64,000 bases of DNA, taken from contig OX326961.1 of the NCBI GenBank assembly GCA_946800325.1, forward strand, positions 36,041,043 through 36,105,042, in the 5' to 3' direction. Below the pieces are notes generated by a model that saw nothing but the letters and a program-made list of their open reading frames with translations, was not told where the DNA came from and did not search any database. The position numbers were made by a program, and so were the translations under genes. This document shows, piece by piece, positions 47,201-59,828 of this stretch; the first letter of the stretch is position 1; each line of letters starts with the position of its first letter. The DNA is from Luzula sylvatica. Its lineage: Eukaryota; Streptophyta; Magnoliopsida; Poales; Juncaceae.

Positions 47201-48286
47201 ATATTTGAAAATTAATTGTATATAATAACTATATAATTCACGATGATAAGTAAATTAATTTGAATAAGTTTTGACTTGTTCATTTGCACTTGTATTAATA
47301 TATTAGTTTGAAAATTAATTTGTTAATAATATGCATTAGATGATATAAAATGTAAACAACTCAACGATTAATTGTAAATTTGCGAGCAAAATTTAATATG
47401 ACAATTTGGTATTCGAAAAAATAGATATGAAAATAAAATTAGAAGTTCGAAAATTGAAAAATAATTATTTAAATTAATGTTAATTAATTAAATTTAATAT
47501 ATCAATGCATACTTATATTTATATTGTAACTTGAGAAAAAGATGATTAATCAAATTGAAAATAAATTAACATGTTACAAAACTAGAAAATGAAAGTTGAT
47601 TGTTTTGTTTTGGATTTATGAGATATTAGCAAAATAGTTCATACAAAAAGAATAACAAATTATATGATTCATTAATTTTTTCGTATAGAATTTGTAATGT
47701 TTTTATTAACCAATATATAATAGACGTAAGACTTCTGAAGTCCATTCTATTGTTTTCAAAAAAATTAAAGAAATGGAGGAACATATGGTGAAATATTGGG
47801 ACAAAGTATGATGTCTCTGTCTTAATCTAGTTAATTAATACGTGTAAAGTGTGTATATATATTATATATTTTTAATTATTGGTTTGTGGATAAATTTTAT
47901 TTTGCCCCACAATTCTTCATTCTCATTCTTTATTTGTATTTCGAGGAGTTTCGTAATTGGAGGTTAGTGAAAGTAATTACCAACTCAATTAATACAAAAA
48001 AACGAATTGATTAATAATTTCAACGTATCAGTAAAAATACATGCTAATTAATTATTAATGTATTTTTAGATATAAATTTGATATTAATTAAGTTAATAAT
48101 GAAATGAACTAATTTTATTTTAAAAAATATATAGAAGATTGGAGAGAGAATTTGCGAGGGCATAGTAATGCCGTCTTAATTATATCTGTCTGGATAAAGA
48201 TATCCGTATCAGACTTGTAAGTGCCATTACTTTTCATTGTTGACGACATACCAATTCCAACTTCCAAGAGAGAGAAAAAGAGAGAA
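44214..48286. other. AT-rich intergenic or intronic region
   Basis: 44230-44440 has repeated ATTACTGGTATTAC motifs. 44700-45010 has many TTAATTGAATAAATGG units, a low-complexity array. 44510-44690 is GC-richer (GGAGGCTGGATTCGAC occurs twice), with no recognisable protein. 45560-45900 has a short open frame without similarity. The rest is AT-rich. 46680-46760 contains a 30-bp direct repeat TTTGTCCATCAATGGATGAT. No gene is supported. Confidence 0.4.
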
Positions 48287-49685
48287 ATGGCGACGATAAC
48301 TCTACCTCCGATGCCGACCTCAGCCCGCCAGGACGCCATCGATCTCTACAAAGCCTTCAAAGGTTTCTTTTGGTTTTTATTTCACTTGTTTCTGTGCTAA
48401 TTTTTCGTAGTTACTCTCCAATTGAGCTTCGTATAGTAGGAATTAAGGTTTAATTTATCCTTCAATCACCCAATTTCTCTGGGAAACCATTCAATTTACA
48501 GGATTTGGGTCCGACAAAACCACAGTAATCAATATATTAGCACATCGCGATTCCACTCAACGCACCTTAATTCAACACGAATACCACTCCATGTACTCCG
48601 ATGATCTCTCTCGCAAAATCGCCTCCGAACTCAGCGGCCATCTCGAAGTCAAATCCTTAATCCTATCCTCAATTTCTTTCAAACCCAAATCCAATTCTCT
48701 AAACTTAATTTCATAAACTATTTTCAGCAAGCAATGTTATTATGGATTCTCGATCCAGCCACAAGAGACGCGACGATACTCAAACAAGCACTCAGTGACG
48801 ATGCTCTCGATCTTAAATGCGCCACGGAAATAATTTGCTCGCGAACTCCTTCGCAGCTCCAAACAATTAAACAAATATATTACTCCAGATTTCATGCTTA
48901 TTTAGAACACGATGTTACTCGCTACACTAATGGCGACCATCAAAAGGCACTTACTTACTCAATTCCACTCTCCCCAAATTACAAAAATAACCCTGTATTT
49001 AACTATTTTTTTGTATTTGTAGTTACTGAGCGCGTATATAGGCAAGCCGAGATACGAAGGGCCCGAAACGGATCCGGGTATAGTTGCAAGAGATGCAAAG
49101 GAGCTTTACAAAGCAGGAGAAAAGAAATTGGGTACGGATGAACAAATGTTCATTCATATTTTCACCGAAAGGAGCGGGGCCCACTTGGCAGCCGTCGCTG
49201 CGTATTATAAACACACTCATGGTCGCTCCCTCACCAAGGTAAATCTCGCAAAATAGCCCCCATGTTTTTCCCGAATTTGCAAAAATACCCCTGTAATTTA
49301 TTTATTTTAAATTTAGGTTGTGAAGAGTGAAACTTCGGGATATTTCGAGCAAGGGCTTCTTGCGATATTAAGATGTGCTCAAAATCCTGCCAAGTTTTTT
49401 GCCAAGGTGAATTAATAAATTAATTATTTTATTTATTGAAGGGTAATTATGTAATTAATTAATAATTTTGGGTTTTTGTAGGTATTGTATAATGCGATGA
49501 GGGGAATGGGGACGAATGACACGACACTAATTAGAGTTGTGGTGACGAGGACCGAAATAGATATGCATTATATAAAAACGGAATATCAGAGGAAATATCG
49601 CAAGTCTTTGGTCGAGGCGATTCATTCCGAGACTTCTAGTTATTATCGTACCTTTCTCGAATCGCTCGTCGGTACCAACCATTGA
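48287..49685 (+). CDS. Annexin D5-like
   Basis: Six exons: 48287-48362, 48502-48647, 48728-48946, 49023-49238, 49317-49406, 49482-49685. They total 951 nt, 316 aa, the usual plant annexin length. The four annexin repeats are visible. Repeat 1 has [20 protein letters not shown], a G-x-G-S-D type II calcium site. Repeat 2 has [19 protein letters not shown], followed by [10 protein letters not shown]. Repeat 3 has [19 protein letters not shown]. Repeat 4 has [16 protein letters not shown], with Asn where Asp is common. Annexins bind acidic phospholipids in a calcium-dependent way; D5-type proteins act in pollen and membrane traffic. By remembered sequence it is closest to Arabidopsis annexin 5. 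Oddity: intron 3 (48947-49022) begins GC instead of GT. A related pseudogene lies 0.8 kb downstream. Confidence 0.93.
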
Positions 49686-50517
49686 GCGTTAATTCGTTTG
49701 TTATCGTGTGGTAATTAGCATTTTGTTTTACTTTCGAGTGGTTTTTTTTATTGCTTGTGTGTGCATGTGCGTGTTAATTTGGTTTGATTGAAGCCCCTAT
49801 CGATTAGGCTTTGTATTTATGTGATGTGATATTGTTTAATAAATGCGAGGATTCAAAATTAAGTTTCGTTGCGAACATGCATATTTCTTCTTATATATCA
49901 TGTTTTGCACCTATATAGGAGTAAGTATACCGACGAAGCAAAATGCAATAAGCATGAAAGGTGCTTTATTTTTATATTGAAAAGAGAATCCAGAATTATC
50001 AATGATGAACAAAAGAATTGCTTTTTCAAATTATTTATTTTCAATAATAGAAATCAATGAGATACTGGAGGATATCTAAAACATACAAGTTCTTAAATAA
50101 GTAAGCTCTTTTTTTTATCAAATTTTTGTTTTTTTTTGTATTAAACTATCATTTTAATGTGCTTCTAATTTGAAACTATTAAACATACAAGTCTCTATCT
50201 TCATGTTACAGCAATATCACTAGATTATCCAGTTTCCTCAGAATTTATGTTGGTTCTTATTCTCTAAATTGTGATTTCGTTTATGAAAAAAATAATTTAG
50301 TAGAAATAACTTGTATGATATTTTAATCATTTTGTTTGTTTTGCTGTAATCAAACAAATAGTGATGCCTTTATTTGAAAAATTGTTCGTTAAATTTTAAT
50401 TTATTTCATTCAAATTTGCGTACGATCCGGATCTTTTGTTTTGAAATGATTATGTGTTTGTTTTGTTTCATTTTTGACATTATTTCAAACTGTCTGTTTT
50501 CATATATTATTTTCATA
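49686..50517. other. Spacer between annexin gene and annexin pseudogene
   Basis: Probably the annexin 3' UTR (AATAAATGC near 49838) followed by AT-rich DNA. No exon 1- or exon 2-like annexin sequence was found here. Confidence 0.5.
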
Positions 50518-51807
50518 AAGCAATGTTGTTGCGAATTCTCGATCCAGCTACAAGAGACGCAGCAATACTTAGACAAGTACTTAATGATGATAATATCAAT
50601 ATTAAACGCGCTACAGAAATCATTTGCTCACGAACCCCTTCTCAGCTCGTAAAAATCAAACAAATATATTTCTCCAGATTTGCTCGCCATACTTCCTACC
50701 ATCAAAACACACTTAATTTCCCTCTCCCAAATTAAAAAAAAAAAGCTAAATTTAACTAATTTTATGTATTTAGTTATTGAGCACATATATAGGGATGACA
50801 AGATACGAAGGGCTTGAAATCGATCCGGGTAAGGTTGCAAAAGATGCGAAGGATCTTTACAAAGCAGGAGAAAAAATTGGGTACGGATGAAAACATGTTC
50901 ATTCATATTTTCACTAAATGGGGCGGGGCCCACTTGACAGCCGTTGCGGCGAAGGAAGCGCGTCTCTTGTCCAAAGGGCTTTGGACAAGATTATGTCCAA
51001 AGTCTTTTCACACCCACTGACCCACATGATATTTGATCCATGATCCAACGATAATTTTTAGAATGAAATTTTACATCAAACCCTTGTATTACTTTCAAAT
51101 TACAATAAATCAATAATATCATTGAAAATCGTATTAAATTGTACATTTTTTTTATGAACAGCGAATAATTCATATAATCTTATCCTATGATATTCAAATA
51201 TAATAAAAAATCAACTGAAATCGCATCAAAATCTTATAGTTATGAACTGTTTTGGACAAAATCTTGCGCACACTTATGGTCACTCCCTCACTCAGCAAGG
51301 CAAATTTCACAAAAAAGCCCCTGGTTTTGCCAAATTTGCAAGAAAGCCCCTGTAATTTTTTAATTGTTGTTTGAGTTTAGATTGTGAGGAAGGAAAAGGC
51401 AGGATGTTTCGAAGAAGGGCCTCTTACCATATTGAGGGGGTAACTTCGATTGATTTTTGTTGGTTTATTTATTTATTTATTTAGGTTGTGTATAATTCAA
51501 AGAGAGGAATAGGACGAACGACAAGACGGTGTTGTGGCGAGGGCCGATATTTTTGTGGAAATTTGGAGGAGACTTAATATCCTTCAATCCAAATACTTTT
51601 TATAAATTAACAAAAATATTTACAACAATGCTTTCGTAATTTCTAACTATACCTACCTATAAGAGAATGAGAGGTAATATCGATATGCATTATATAAAAG
51701 CTGAATATCAGAGAAAAACCGCAGGTCATTGGTCTGAGGCGATTCATTCCAAGACTTCTAGTCATTATCGTACCTTTCCCGATTCGCTTGTTGGTACCAA
51801 CTATTGA
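50518..51807 (+). pseudogene. Annexin pseudogene (tandem duplicate, exons 3-6)
   Basis: An exon 3-like block begins [21 protein letters not shown] and continues to [20 protein letters not shown]. It then loses the ..[18 protein letters not shown] part. The exon 4-like block (LLSTYIGMTRYEGLEIDPGK) has a two-base deletion at GEKKLG that shifts the frame. It is then split by an insertion of about 300 bp before THGHSL-like sequence at 51271. Exon 5 (IVRKEKAGCFEEGPLTIL) and exon 6 (VVYNSKRGIG, later DMHYIKAEYQ-like and a degenerate SHYRTF) are broken by frameshifts and a further insertion (about 51560-51670). Exons 1-2 are missing. It cannot encode an annexin. Confidence 0.92.
50958..51270. mobile_element. 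MITE-like insertion in the annexin pseudogene
   Basis: Sequence unrelated to annexin separates GCCGTTGCGGCG from CACACTTATGGTCACTCC, which are contiguous in the intact gene. Near its ends are inverted motifs CAAGATTATGTCCAAAG (about 50987) and TTTGGACAAAATCTTG (about 51249-51264). No clear target duplication was found, so boundaries are approximate. Confidence 0.55.
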
Positions 51808-52402
51808 GTTTTATTTGGTAAGTGTTCTAATTTGTTTGTTTTTTGTGTGGTAATTGGTGTTTTATTATCTGTTAACAGTTTTCAGTGTTGGATATTTGAT
51901 ATTTGAGTGTTTTGTTTTGCTAGATCGAAGCCCTTATCTTTTAGGCTTTGTATCTATTTAGCGTGTTTTTTCTGATTAAAATGGAGAAGATTATTTGTCC
52001 CATAATTCATTATTATTTATTGTCAATGATAATTGAATCTATGACTTGATTATGATTTATTATGCTATGTACTCACCACTTGAATTATGCATATCTATTT
52101 ATTATGTAATGTGTTTGTATGATACAATAATGTAAAATTAAGCTTCCATACAAAAATGAAATATACAGAAATTAACCAAGGCTAGTTAATTATTAGAACT
52201 GAACAAGTTACTTTTGATACAATACAACCATGTTTGATTTATTGTCAACAAAAGCTACTAGCATTAATTGCAAGCTAAACTGCTAACATAGATTAAACAC
52301 ACTAATTACTTCTAAATTAACACAAATTCATGATTGACAAACACATAAAGAAACCTTAGTTGTGATAGATCAGCACATTCATTAAGTACCTACCCTTGTT
52401 TA
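51808..52402. other. Intergenic region
   Basis: AT-rich. It lies between the annexin pseudogene and the 3' end of the convergent DUF1677 gene. Nothing is seen in it. Confidence 0.5.
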
Positions 52403-52726
52403 TTACTCGTTAGCTAGTAGTTCACTCATTTTGCGAGCTGAGATCGTCTTCTTCAATATATGAAGAAACGATCGAGCGATCTGAACCGTTGGATCGATGC
52501 TTGCAGATTGTCTGAACTTGGCATGGATTCGCACGGCGGTCTTGAGTCCGACTCCTAATCGAACTTGCTCATCTTTAATCGCTTCGGAACACAAACCGCA
52601 TACCCAAACTCCATCGAATCGTTCTTTAACCCATTCTATGTAGTCTATAGTACATTCTTCCCATATACTACAACACTCACACTTGATAATCTTCACCATT
52701 TCATGATTTTCATCGTCACTCTCCAT
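52403..52726 (-). CDS. DUF1677 family protein
   Basis: Single exon, 107 aa. The central region IIKCECCSIWEECTIDYIEWVK, then FDGVWVCGLCSEAIKDEQVR, is the plant DUF1677 signature: a CECC pair, TxxYI, and W(V/I)CGLCSEA.KDE. The paired cysteines suggest a metal-binding fold (inference). The C-terminus has the usual basic region (ARSFLHILKKTISARKM). Biochemical function is unknown. The start MESDDENHEM is supported by a TATA box about 45 bases upstream and a CT/GA-rich leader. It converges with the annexin genes. Confidence 0.88.
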   Translation of the reverse strand: MESDDENHEMVKIIKCECCSIWEECTIDYIEWVKERFDGVWVCGLCSEAIKDEQVRLGVGLKTAVRIHAKFRQSASIDPTVQIARSFLHILKKTISARKMSELLANE

Positions 52727-52770
52727 TGTTTCTCTCTCCTTTATCCTCCTTTTGGATATGATTTGGAGGC

Positions 52771-52778
52771 TTTATATA
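52771..52778 (-). promoter_or_regulatory. TATA box of the DUF1677 gene
   Basis: On the minus strand TATATAAA occurs about 45 bases upstream of the ATG (52726), followed by a short leader containing GAGAGAAAC. Confidence 0.65.
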
Positions 52779-54685
52779 TGGATGAGAGAGAGGGAGGGTG
52801 GTTAAATGTTGGATGGTAGGGGTAACATGGTAGTTGTTATGTTAATAAGTTAACCATATAATCTCATGCAATGTATGTAAATATAAAAGTTTTTTTTTTT
52901 TCCTTTTCCTTCTTTTTCTTTTTGGCAAAATGTTTGTGAGAGACAAGATTTGTTTATACAAAAAGAGAGAAAGTAAGGGGAGTATCTTTGTAGGGGCTTG
53001 TTGCTTTCTACTCGTGAATGTGTTTCTTTTGTTCCTATGCATGGGGAAACCATGAATGTGCTTAACACATTTTTGGAACGAAATTACGAGTTTGTCCTTG
53101 TGACCTAGCAAGGAGGAGAGATTCTTAATTTGGTAATGAGTTTGTTGATCATTCATCGTCTGCCCCACTAACCACTCCGGTGTTGGGCACTTCAAATGCA
53201 AGGTCATATATATGATTATGTCCAAGATTCATCCCGACACGTCACCTGACATTTTTTTGTTGTCATTTTGACGTCTGTCGCATGTTAATCATAAAATGTA
53301 TAAATTGTTATACAAAAGTTATAAATCCAGTATAAAATATATATAAAATTATTTATGTAAAAATTTATATAATACATCTAAAAAGGTCTATTATACATAT
53401 AAATAAAAAAAGATATTTATTGTATTTTTAAAAATACATGATACATTTAAAATATATATGATACATGTAACAATATATAAAAAAATGGATATCCCACATG
53501 TAAAAATTTATAACATATATTGTTCTTAAAAATAAATATCATACATCTAAAAGATAAAAAGTATATCTAAAAAGTTATAACAAATAAATGTGTATCGTAC
53601 ATACAAGAATATGTAATGTGTATTGTACTTAAAAAAGTTATAGTATACATCTAAAATGTATTAAAAATATATAATATATATCTAAAAATATATAACACAT
53701 AAAAATATATCTTAAATGTGAAAATTTATAGCATATATTTAAAATGTATGATATATTAAAACAAGATACGAAAAGATTTATGTGAGACGGCACGTGTTAG
53801 ACAGCGAAAATATAGAAAAAAATTCTTTCTTGTAAGAAAGAATAGTGTCCGGGTGAATCATAACGTATCGATGTGTAATAAATCGGCGTGAAGAGTTTTT
53901 TCTCTTGTGGAATTGAGGGGTCGAGGTATAATAAAGTATGAATAATTCTAGTCTTTAATGAGGAGTTTCATTAAATATTGTAGCATAAAAATGCAAAATA
54001 TTGGAAGAAAAAATGACACAAAAATGGGCGTGACGAAGGGAGACTATGAAGAGATTGTCCTTTTTTTTTAACGAGCCATTGATTTGATTGTACCAAAACC
54101 ATGTGCTCCCTGAGACAGAGGGAGGAGGAGATCTCATCATCTACAATTCCATTGAATTGTACAAAATCTAATCTAATTGTAAAAACAAAAAATGTATAAG
54201 AAACTTTGGAAAATTTATGAGAATTATACTAATCTATTAATTTAACATTCCATTATATATCATGGATGGTAGATAGAAGTTGTTGAAAATGACGGGGACA
54301 AAAAAAATATGAGGTTGTCATGACAGTCCATTGTTTTGAGAAAATTATTTGATTTTGTGAGATTTAATTATAGGATAGTTTATTAAATAACATTGCTGGG
54401 CATTATAATTTATATAGTATTTTTTTTTTAGAAAATAGAGAGGATTCGTGAGTTTTCCATCTAATAATTTCATAAAAATAACAATACAATTATTATATAT
54501 GTCATAATATATGTCTTTATAGTAATTTATCCACGTTCTTATTTGGATCTGAGGTTATATAATTTTTTGTGACACATTATTTCAATCATCAAATTAAGAT
54601 ACGTAGCAAAATTTAGACCTTTCATTAATCATTTATTTTTTATAGTCGTGTTTTTTTTGTAGCAATTTATATGTTCATCTACAAT
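52779..54685. other. AT-rich intergenic region
   Basis: 53280-53760 is a low-complexity stretch of repeated ATACATCTAAAA and TATAACA motifs without a fixed period. Frames elsewhere are unsupported. No gene is seen. Confidence 0.45.
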
Positions 54686-54693
54686 ATGATTTA

Positions 54694-55205
54694 TAGGGGT
54701 GGGCAAATGGTTCGGTTTATTTGGGAACCGAACCGAACCGGTCGAACTCAGTTTAATCGGTTCGGTTTTTCGGTTTATTCGGTTCGGTTCCGCTCAAAAA
54801 TTGATATTGTTCGGTTTATTCGGTTCGGTTCGGTTCGGTTCGGTTCGATTTTGGTATTTTCAGAACCGATAAAACCGAACTGACCGAATTAATACTATTT
54901 TTCATTTTTCTATTATGTTCATTTAAAAAAAAAAATCAATATTGTAAAATTAGAAATAACGTAAGTATATTTTATATGATTTGTTTTTATATTTTTTTTG
55001 TTAAATAACATTTGAATTTTAACATTATAAAACTTCTAATTCGGTTCAACCGAATGAATCGAATAAGAAATTCGGTTTATTCGGTTCGTTTTTAAATCGG
55101 TTCAAATTTTATTCGGTTCGGTTCGGTTTGAATCTAGTCTGGTTCGGATTAAGTCAGTTTGCCCTTATTCGGTTCGGTTCGGTTCAACCGAATACCCATC
55201 ATTAA
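54694..55205. mobile_element. Degenerate hAT-type MITE with GGTTCGGTT repeats
   Basis: The left end TAGGGGTGGGCAAATGGTTC and the right end (reverse complement) TTAATGATGGGTATTCGG are imperfect inverted repeats. The flanks ATGATTTA (54686-54693) and TTGATTTA (55206-55213) match at 7 of 8 bases, consistent with an aged 8-bp target duplication. The interior is dominated by TTCGGTTCGGTTCGG-type repeats at both ends with an AT-rich middle, as in the other hAT MITEs of this window. Confidence 0.72.
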
Positions 55206-55263
55206 TTGATTTAAGCATTTTTAGAAGATCACATCAACCTCATTACATATAGAGGCCTTCTAC

Positions 55264-55563
55264 TATGTATCCCAATCTCACCCAACTTTTCTTGATGATG
55301 TTTCCAATGAAAGTTGGGGGAAAAGTGTCTCCAATTTGCACCCCCAATTTTTTTCAATTAATAAAATACAATTAAAAGTTTAATTAATTAAATTCTAATT
55401 AATCCAATCAATGGTCTAATGAATTAAATTTCAATTAAAATAATCAAATTAAAATTACAAATTTAATTGGAAGCAACATTAGGGTGCAAATTGGGGACAC
55501 TTTTCACCCAACTTTAATTGGTGACGACATCAACAAAAGTAAGTTGAAATTGGGGGGCATATC
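55264..55563. mobile_element. MITE with about 80-bp inverted repeats
   Basis: The left arm (ATGTATCCCAATCTCACCC, later AAAGTTGGGGGAAAAGTGTC, CCAATTTGCACCC) is the imperfect reverse complement of the right arm (GGGTGCAAATTGGGGACAC, later TTCACCCAACTTTAATTGG, TTGGGGGGCATAT). The AT-rich middle carries AATTAAA-type repeats. Target duplication not resolved. Confidence 0.75.
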
Positions 55564-55565
55564 AT

Positions 55566-55931
55566 AATATTCCTTACATATATGGACTATTATTATTAGA
55601 TAGGTTCACATTAGACTAAGTTTATTCAATTATTTATCATTTCACATATATTACATGATCAAATATGAATGTGACGGAAGATAAAAAAAATTATATACGA
55701 AATACTATTAAATTAATATATAATATTATAAAACATAAAATATATATTGATATTATTTTTAGAATTTTAATTTTTAAAATTCATCAAATGTTTTCGTTTC
55801 GATTTTCACTTTATTCTAACATCCATATTAGCATAGTTTATGCATACCGTTTTTCATAATATGAATCTATAAAAATATTATGTAAGAAAATATAATACAA
55901 AAAATGCATATTTGCATGTTAGAATTTTAAG

Positions 55932-55962
<31 letters not shown>

Positions 55963-58900
55963 AACTATAAGAATTCCACATACTACTAAGTATATTATAT
56001 TTGTGTTTTTGTTTAAACAACTTTGATATTAAACTTTTAAAAACTAATAGAAATTGAAAAATATATAGTTTATCAATCAAAATAACTTCTTAACTTATAA
56101 ACACCTATCAGACAATGTTGTTATTTAAAAAATGTAAAGTAAAAAAAATCACATGTTATTAAATAATTTATATTTTTGTTTATGTTTATGTTAAATTAAA
56201 TTTGATATTATTTATCAAATTCCTTTCACTATTGAGTTTCATATTATTTATAATTTTCATTGCATTTTGAATCAATAAAATATTGTTAGTACTATATAAT
56301 TAATAATGTGTTACTACATGTCATACGATTCACAATTTTTTTATTTGATATTTAATGAAATATTGTGCATTACAATGATATACAATTTGCTGTTATGTTT
56401 TTTCGTAAAATTATGTTATACCTCTTATATTGCTATATAGGGACACTAATATAAATATTATAATTTGATAAAGAAAATGGCTTTTTTTATATGATAACGT
56501 AAAATAATTATAAAACATATACAGACTCATAGAGAAATTAGTTCAAATAATTTTATTTCGAGATGATATTATCAGTATTATCATACAAATATGTATTTTG
56601 TATTACAATGAAAAAAACATAATTTACAAGTTTGTCGCATAATGCGAGTATTCTCCTAATTTTTATAATTATTTATCAATAGATCTATAAATAGGGGACT
56701 TTGAGCGCATTTTATTTTCTTTAAAGAAAATTACGAGTTTATTCTTATTTTTTCATTTTCACATCATCGATTAATTTTCTTCTCCACGCATCTCATGATA
56801 TTAAATGTTAAGTTAAATTGATATTATATTCAATTGAAATAATTGATATTACTGTAAATTCGTATTTACAATTAAAAAAATTATAAATTTTTCATGCTCT
56901 AATTTATTGAACATGTCAAAATTTTCTCAACCTATATGAATAAATAAAATAAAATAATTCTTTTTTGGGGAATAACTAATAAATTACAAAATGATACGAT
57001 TCTAAAAATGTATATTGTGGGGAAAGAGATGGGTCGTATACATTGTCGAATGTGAGACATGATCAGTGCATCTCCAAAAAAAAAAAAAATTCGTATCGTA
57101 TGGCACATGGATATTTTTTTGTTTCTTCTGTATACTATCTTCTTCTTTTGTTTTTATTTTTAAGTTTCTTTTGGTATACAAATTGTTATAGATTAAACTT
57201 AATAATAATAATTACATGATATTTTTTAATAAATAATTACATGAATTTGATACTATAGTTTTAGTTTAAGTTCTCTTCAGATATTTTTCCATCTATGCAA
57301 GCATTTATTGGGAAAGCTACCTATGCACACAAGATTATTGGTCCTTTAAATTAACTTTGCACAAGATATTGATTCTTAGACTAGGTTTTCAATTATTAAT
57401 ATCTTTGTTTTTTTTTTCCGACCAGTAGATAAATTAACACATGTTAGGTTATTATCTTCAAAAGTTAATTTACTATTTCTTACTTTGAAACTTGACTTGT
57501 ATCGAAAGGGCTATTTCCAATGTTTCCTTCAAGAAAATGTATCATTGTATATTGCTCTAGTGAATTTATCTAAAAGACACCTTACTTTTTTTTAATACTG
57601 CAAAAATGTATCATTGTATATTGGGTTGTTTGGATGTCTAAGGAATCTCAAGTTTTTTATAGATAAAGGCAAAAATTAGGTTGTTTTTACTGAAGCTTGT
57701 TTGGATGTCTAAGGAATCTCAAAAAATTTATAGACAAGGTAAAAATTGGGTGTTTTACTAAAACTTTTTTGGATGCAACTTAGGAAAAATAAGATAAAAA
57801 TTAGCTAAGGAAATTGCAGTATTTTTTGTATAGAAATTATAGAAAAAATAAAATTCATCTTTTTGATGAGTTTTTTTTAGGAATTGGTTGGGTAAGTCTT
57901 GTTCTTGTAATCATGCACTGGAAATTGTGATAAGATTAAAAAAATATATTTTTAATTATAAATTTCTAGATTTATCCAAACAACAATTTTACAAATTCCA
58001 AGGTAGTTTTATTCATATAGGCTTGGAGATTTTAAAATCTTAATTCCTAGAAGTAACTAATACTATAATGTAAATTTCCTATGCATCCAAACATGTCCGA
58101 TGTTTTTTTAATATTGATATTGCTTATGGACCCATAACCTAGTTGGTTCAGTAGTTGAAAGCTTAAAAAAATAATATATAATGAGAGATTTTGGATTCAA
58201 ATCTCATTGATATCAATGAATGGAAAACAAAAAATATTCTCCATTTATTTGTTTTAACACCAATGTGTTGATAGTCCAGTTGATTGAGTGTTTGACACAA
58301 TAAATCATATGTTGTGAGAGAGTGTGAATTTATGTTTCGTTGGCATCAATAGATGGAAAACAAATAGCCTTCTCCATTTATTCTAAAAATAAAAATAAAA
58401 ATAATATTGATATTGATATTTATTTTATTATTATTTTATGTGTTAGTTCTTCAAGAAAAATAATAAATGAATATTAAAATTATATCAATATACTATATAA
58501 TTATTATTTTTTTTGAAATTATTATATGTTAAAAAATAGTTATGAAATTTTATAAAATTAATGAAAAAATAACGAAAACTATTTTATAAAATATGAGACA
58601 AAATCTCCAAGGTTTGGAATAATTTTTTTTTTAAACACATATATTCTCCGCGGAACGATCCTTTATTTACACATACTAAGTAATTATTATTTTTTTACAA
58701 ATTTTATTGATCAATCCTAGGAGTATTTTAAACGACTCTTTTTGGGATTATCGTTGACTCAAAAAGATAATATTGGAGTATTATCAAGCAAAAGAGATCA
58801 CATGCACATCACGGGTCCAAGCCGAGACGAGGCTCTGGCGGTTTGCTATGAGATTTTGGCCGAATGCAAAAAAATAGCATTGAGCGTTCTACTTCTACTA

Positions 58901-59185
58901 TATTTCACGACTCAAAAACGAAGAGGCAGGTCAATTATATTCTTCCAAGTTTCAAGAAAACATCCTCAATTTCTTTATTAACCAATTTATTTAACATGGT
59001 AATTAATAAAGAACACGTAATTAAGAACTTTTAAATGCTAATTATAATGTATGTTAATTATATATTACAGATTAATTAATCACACAACACGTGTTAATTA
59101 TCATGCTAATATGAGGATGTTTTGCTGAAATCTGGGGCCCGCGTAATGTTAGGTCTGTTTCTCTTGTGTTTATGCAAGGTGACCA
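55566..59185. other. AT-rich intergenic region
   Basis: An (ATT)n run lies at about 55935-55958. 57626-58097 carries TTGTTTGGATG near the left and CATCCAAACA near the right, resembling degenerate hAT-type MITE ends, with the left motif also repeated at 57699. 58742-58981 has a short frame (RDHMHITGPSRDEALAVCYE) with no family I recognise. No gene is supported. Confidence 0.4.
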
Positions 59186-59193
59186 ATCATGTT

Positions 59194-59820
59194 TAGAGGT
59201 GGCAATCGGGCGGGTCGGGTCGGGTCATTTCGGATTCGGGTCGTTTCGGGTTGCTGGTTATTCGGATCATCGGGTCGGGAGTCGTTCGGGTCATTCGGGT
59301 TCGGGTCGTTTCGGGTTTCGGATTATTCGGTTCCGGGTCGTTTCGGTTTTCGGGTCATTCGGGTTCGGATCGTTTCGGTTTTCGGGTCATTCGGGTTCGG
59401 GTCGTTTCGGTTTTCGGGTCATTCGGGTCTTGTCTATTTTGATTTTCGGGAAATTCAGATTTCACAAAATTTAATTTCGAATCATTCGATTTTCCAAAAA
59501 TTTAATTTTCGGGTAATTTCTGATTTATTTTATTTATTCCAAGATATTTTAACAATATTATATTAATTTTAACAATAATATTTTATTTTTCGGATCATTC
59601 GGGTCATGAATTTCAGGTCATTCGGGTCGTGAGTTTCGGGTTAGTTCGGGTTTCGGATCGTTCGGGTTTCGGATCATTCGGGTTCGGGTCGATTTCGGGT
59701 TCGGATCATTCGGTTTCGGTTTCGGGTTCGGGTCGTTGATTTTTCAATATTTCCGGGTTGGGTTCGGGTTCGGGCGGGTCGGGTCATTTTTTCGGGTCCG
59801 GTCAGATTTTGCCAGCTCTA
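59194..59820. mobile_element. hAT-type MITE, second member of the TAGAGGTGGCAA family
   Basis: 627 bp. Ends are TAGAGGTGGCAATC and, on the right, GATTTTGCCAGCTCTA (reverse complement TAGAGCTGGCAAAATC). A perfect 8-bp target duplication ATCATGTT lies at 59186-59193 and 59821-59828. The interior is mostly CGGGTCATTCGGGTTCGG-type repeats with a short AT-rich middle. Three overlapping open frames on the plus strand are products of this short-period repeat, not genes. Confidence 0.93.
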
Positions 59821-59828
59821 ATCATGTT

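Noticed and set aside
52842..53225. Minus-strand frames upstream of DUF1677
   Set aside because: Low-complexity lysine-rich translation of a pyrimidine run; no similarity and no promoter.
57626..58097. TTGTTTGGATG..CATCCAAACA pair as a MITE
   Set aside because: The left motif also occurs internally and no target duplication is visible; left as a note only.
58742..58981. 79-aa frame (RDHMHITGPSRDEALAVCYE)
   Set aside because: Looks moderately protein-like, but I recognise no family and see no gene structure around it.
59166..59566. Overlapping open frames rich in F, G, S, R, V
   Set aside because: All three frames derive from the short-period CGGGT repeat of the hAT MITE; there is no domain and the element lacks coding capacity.
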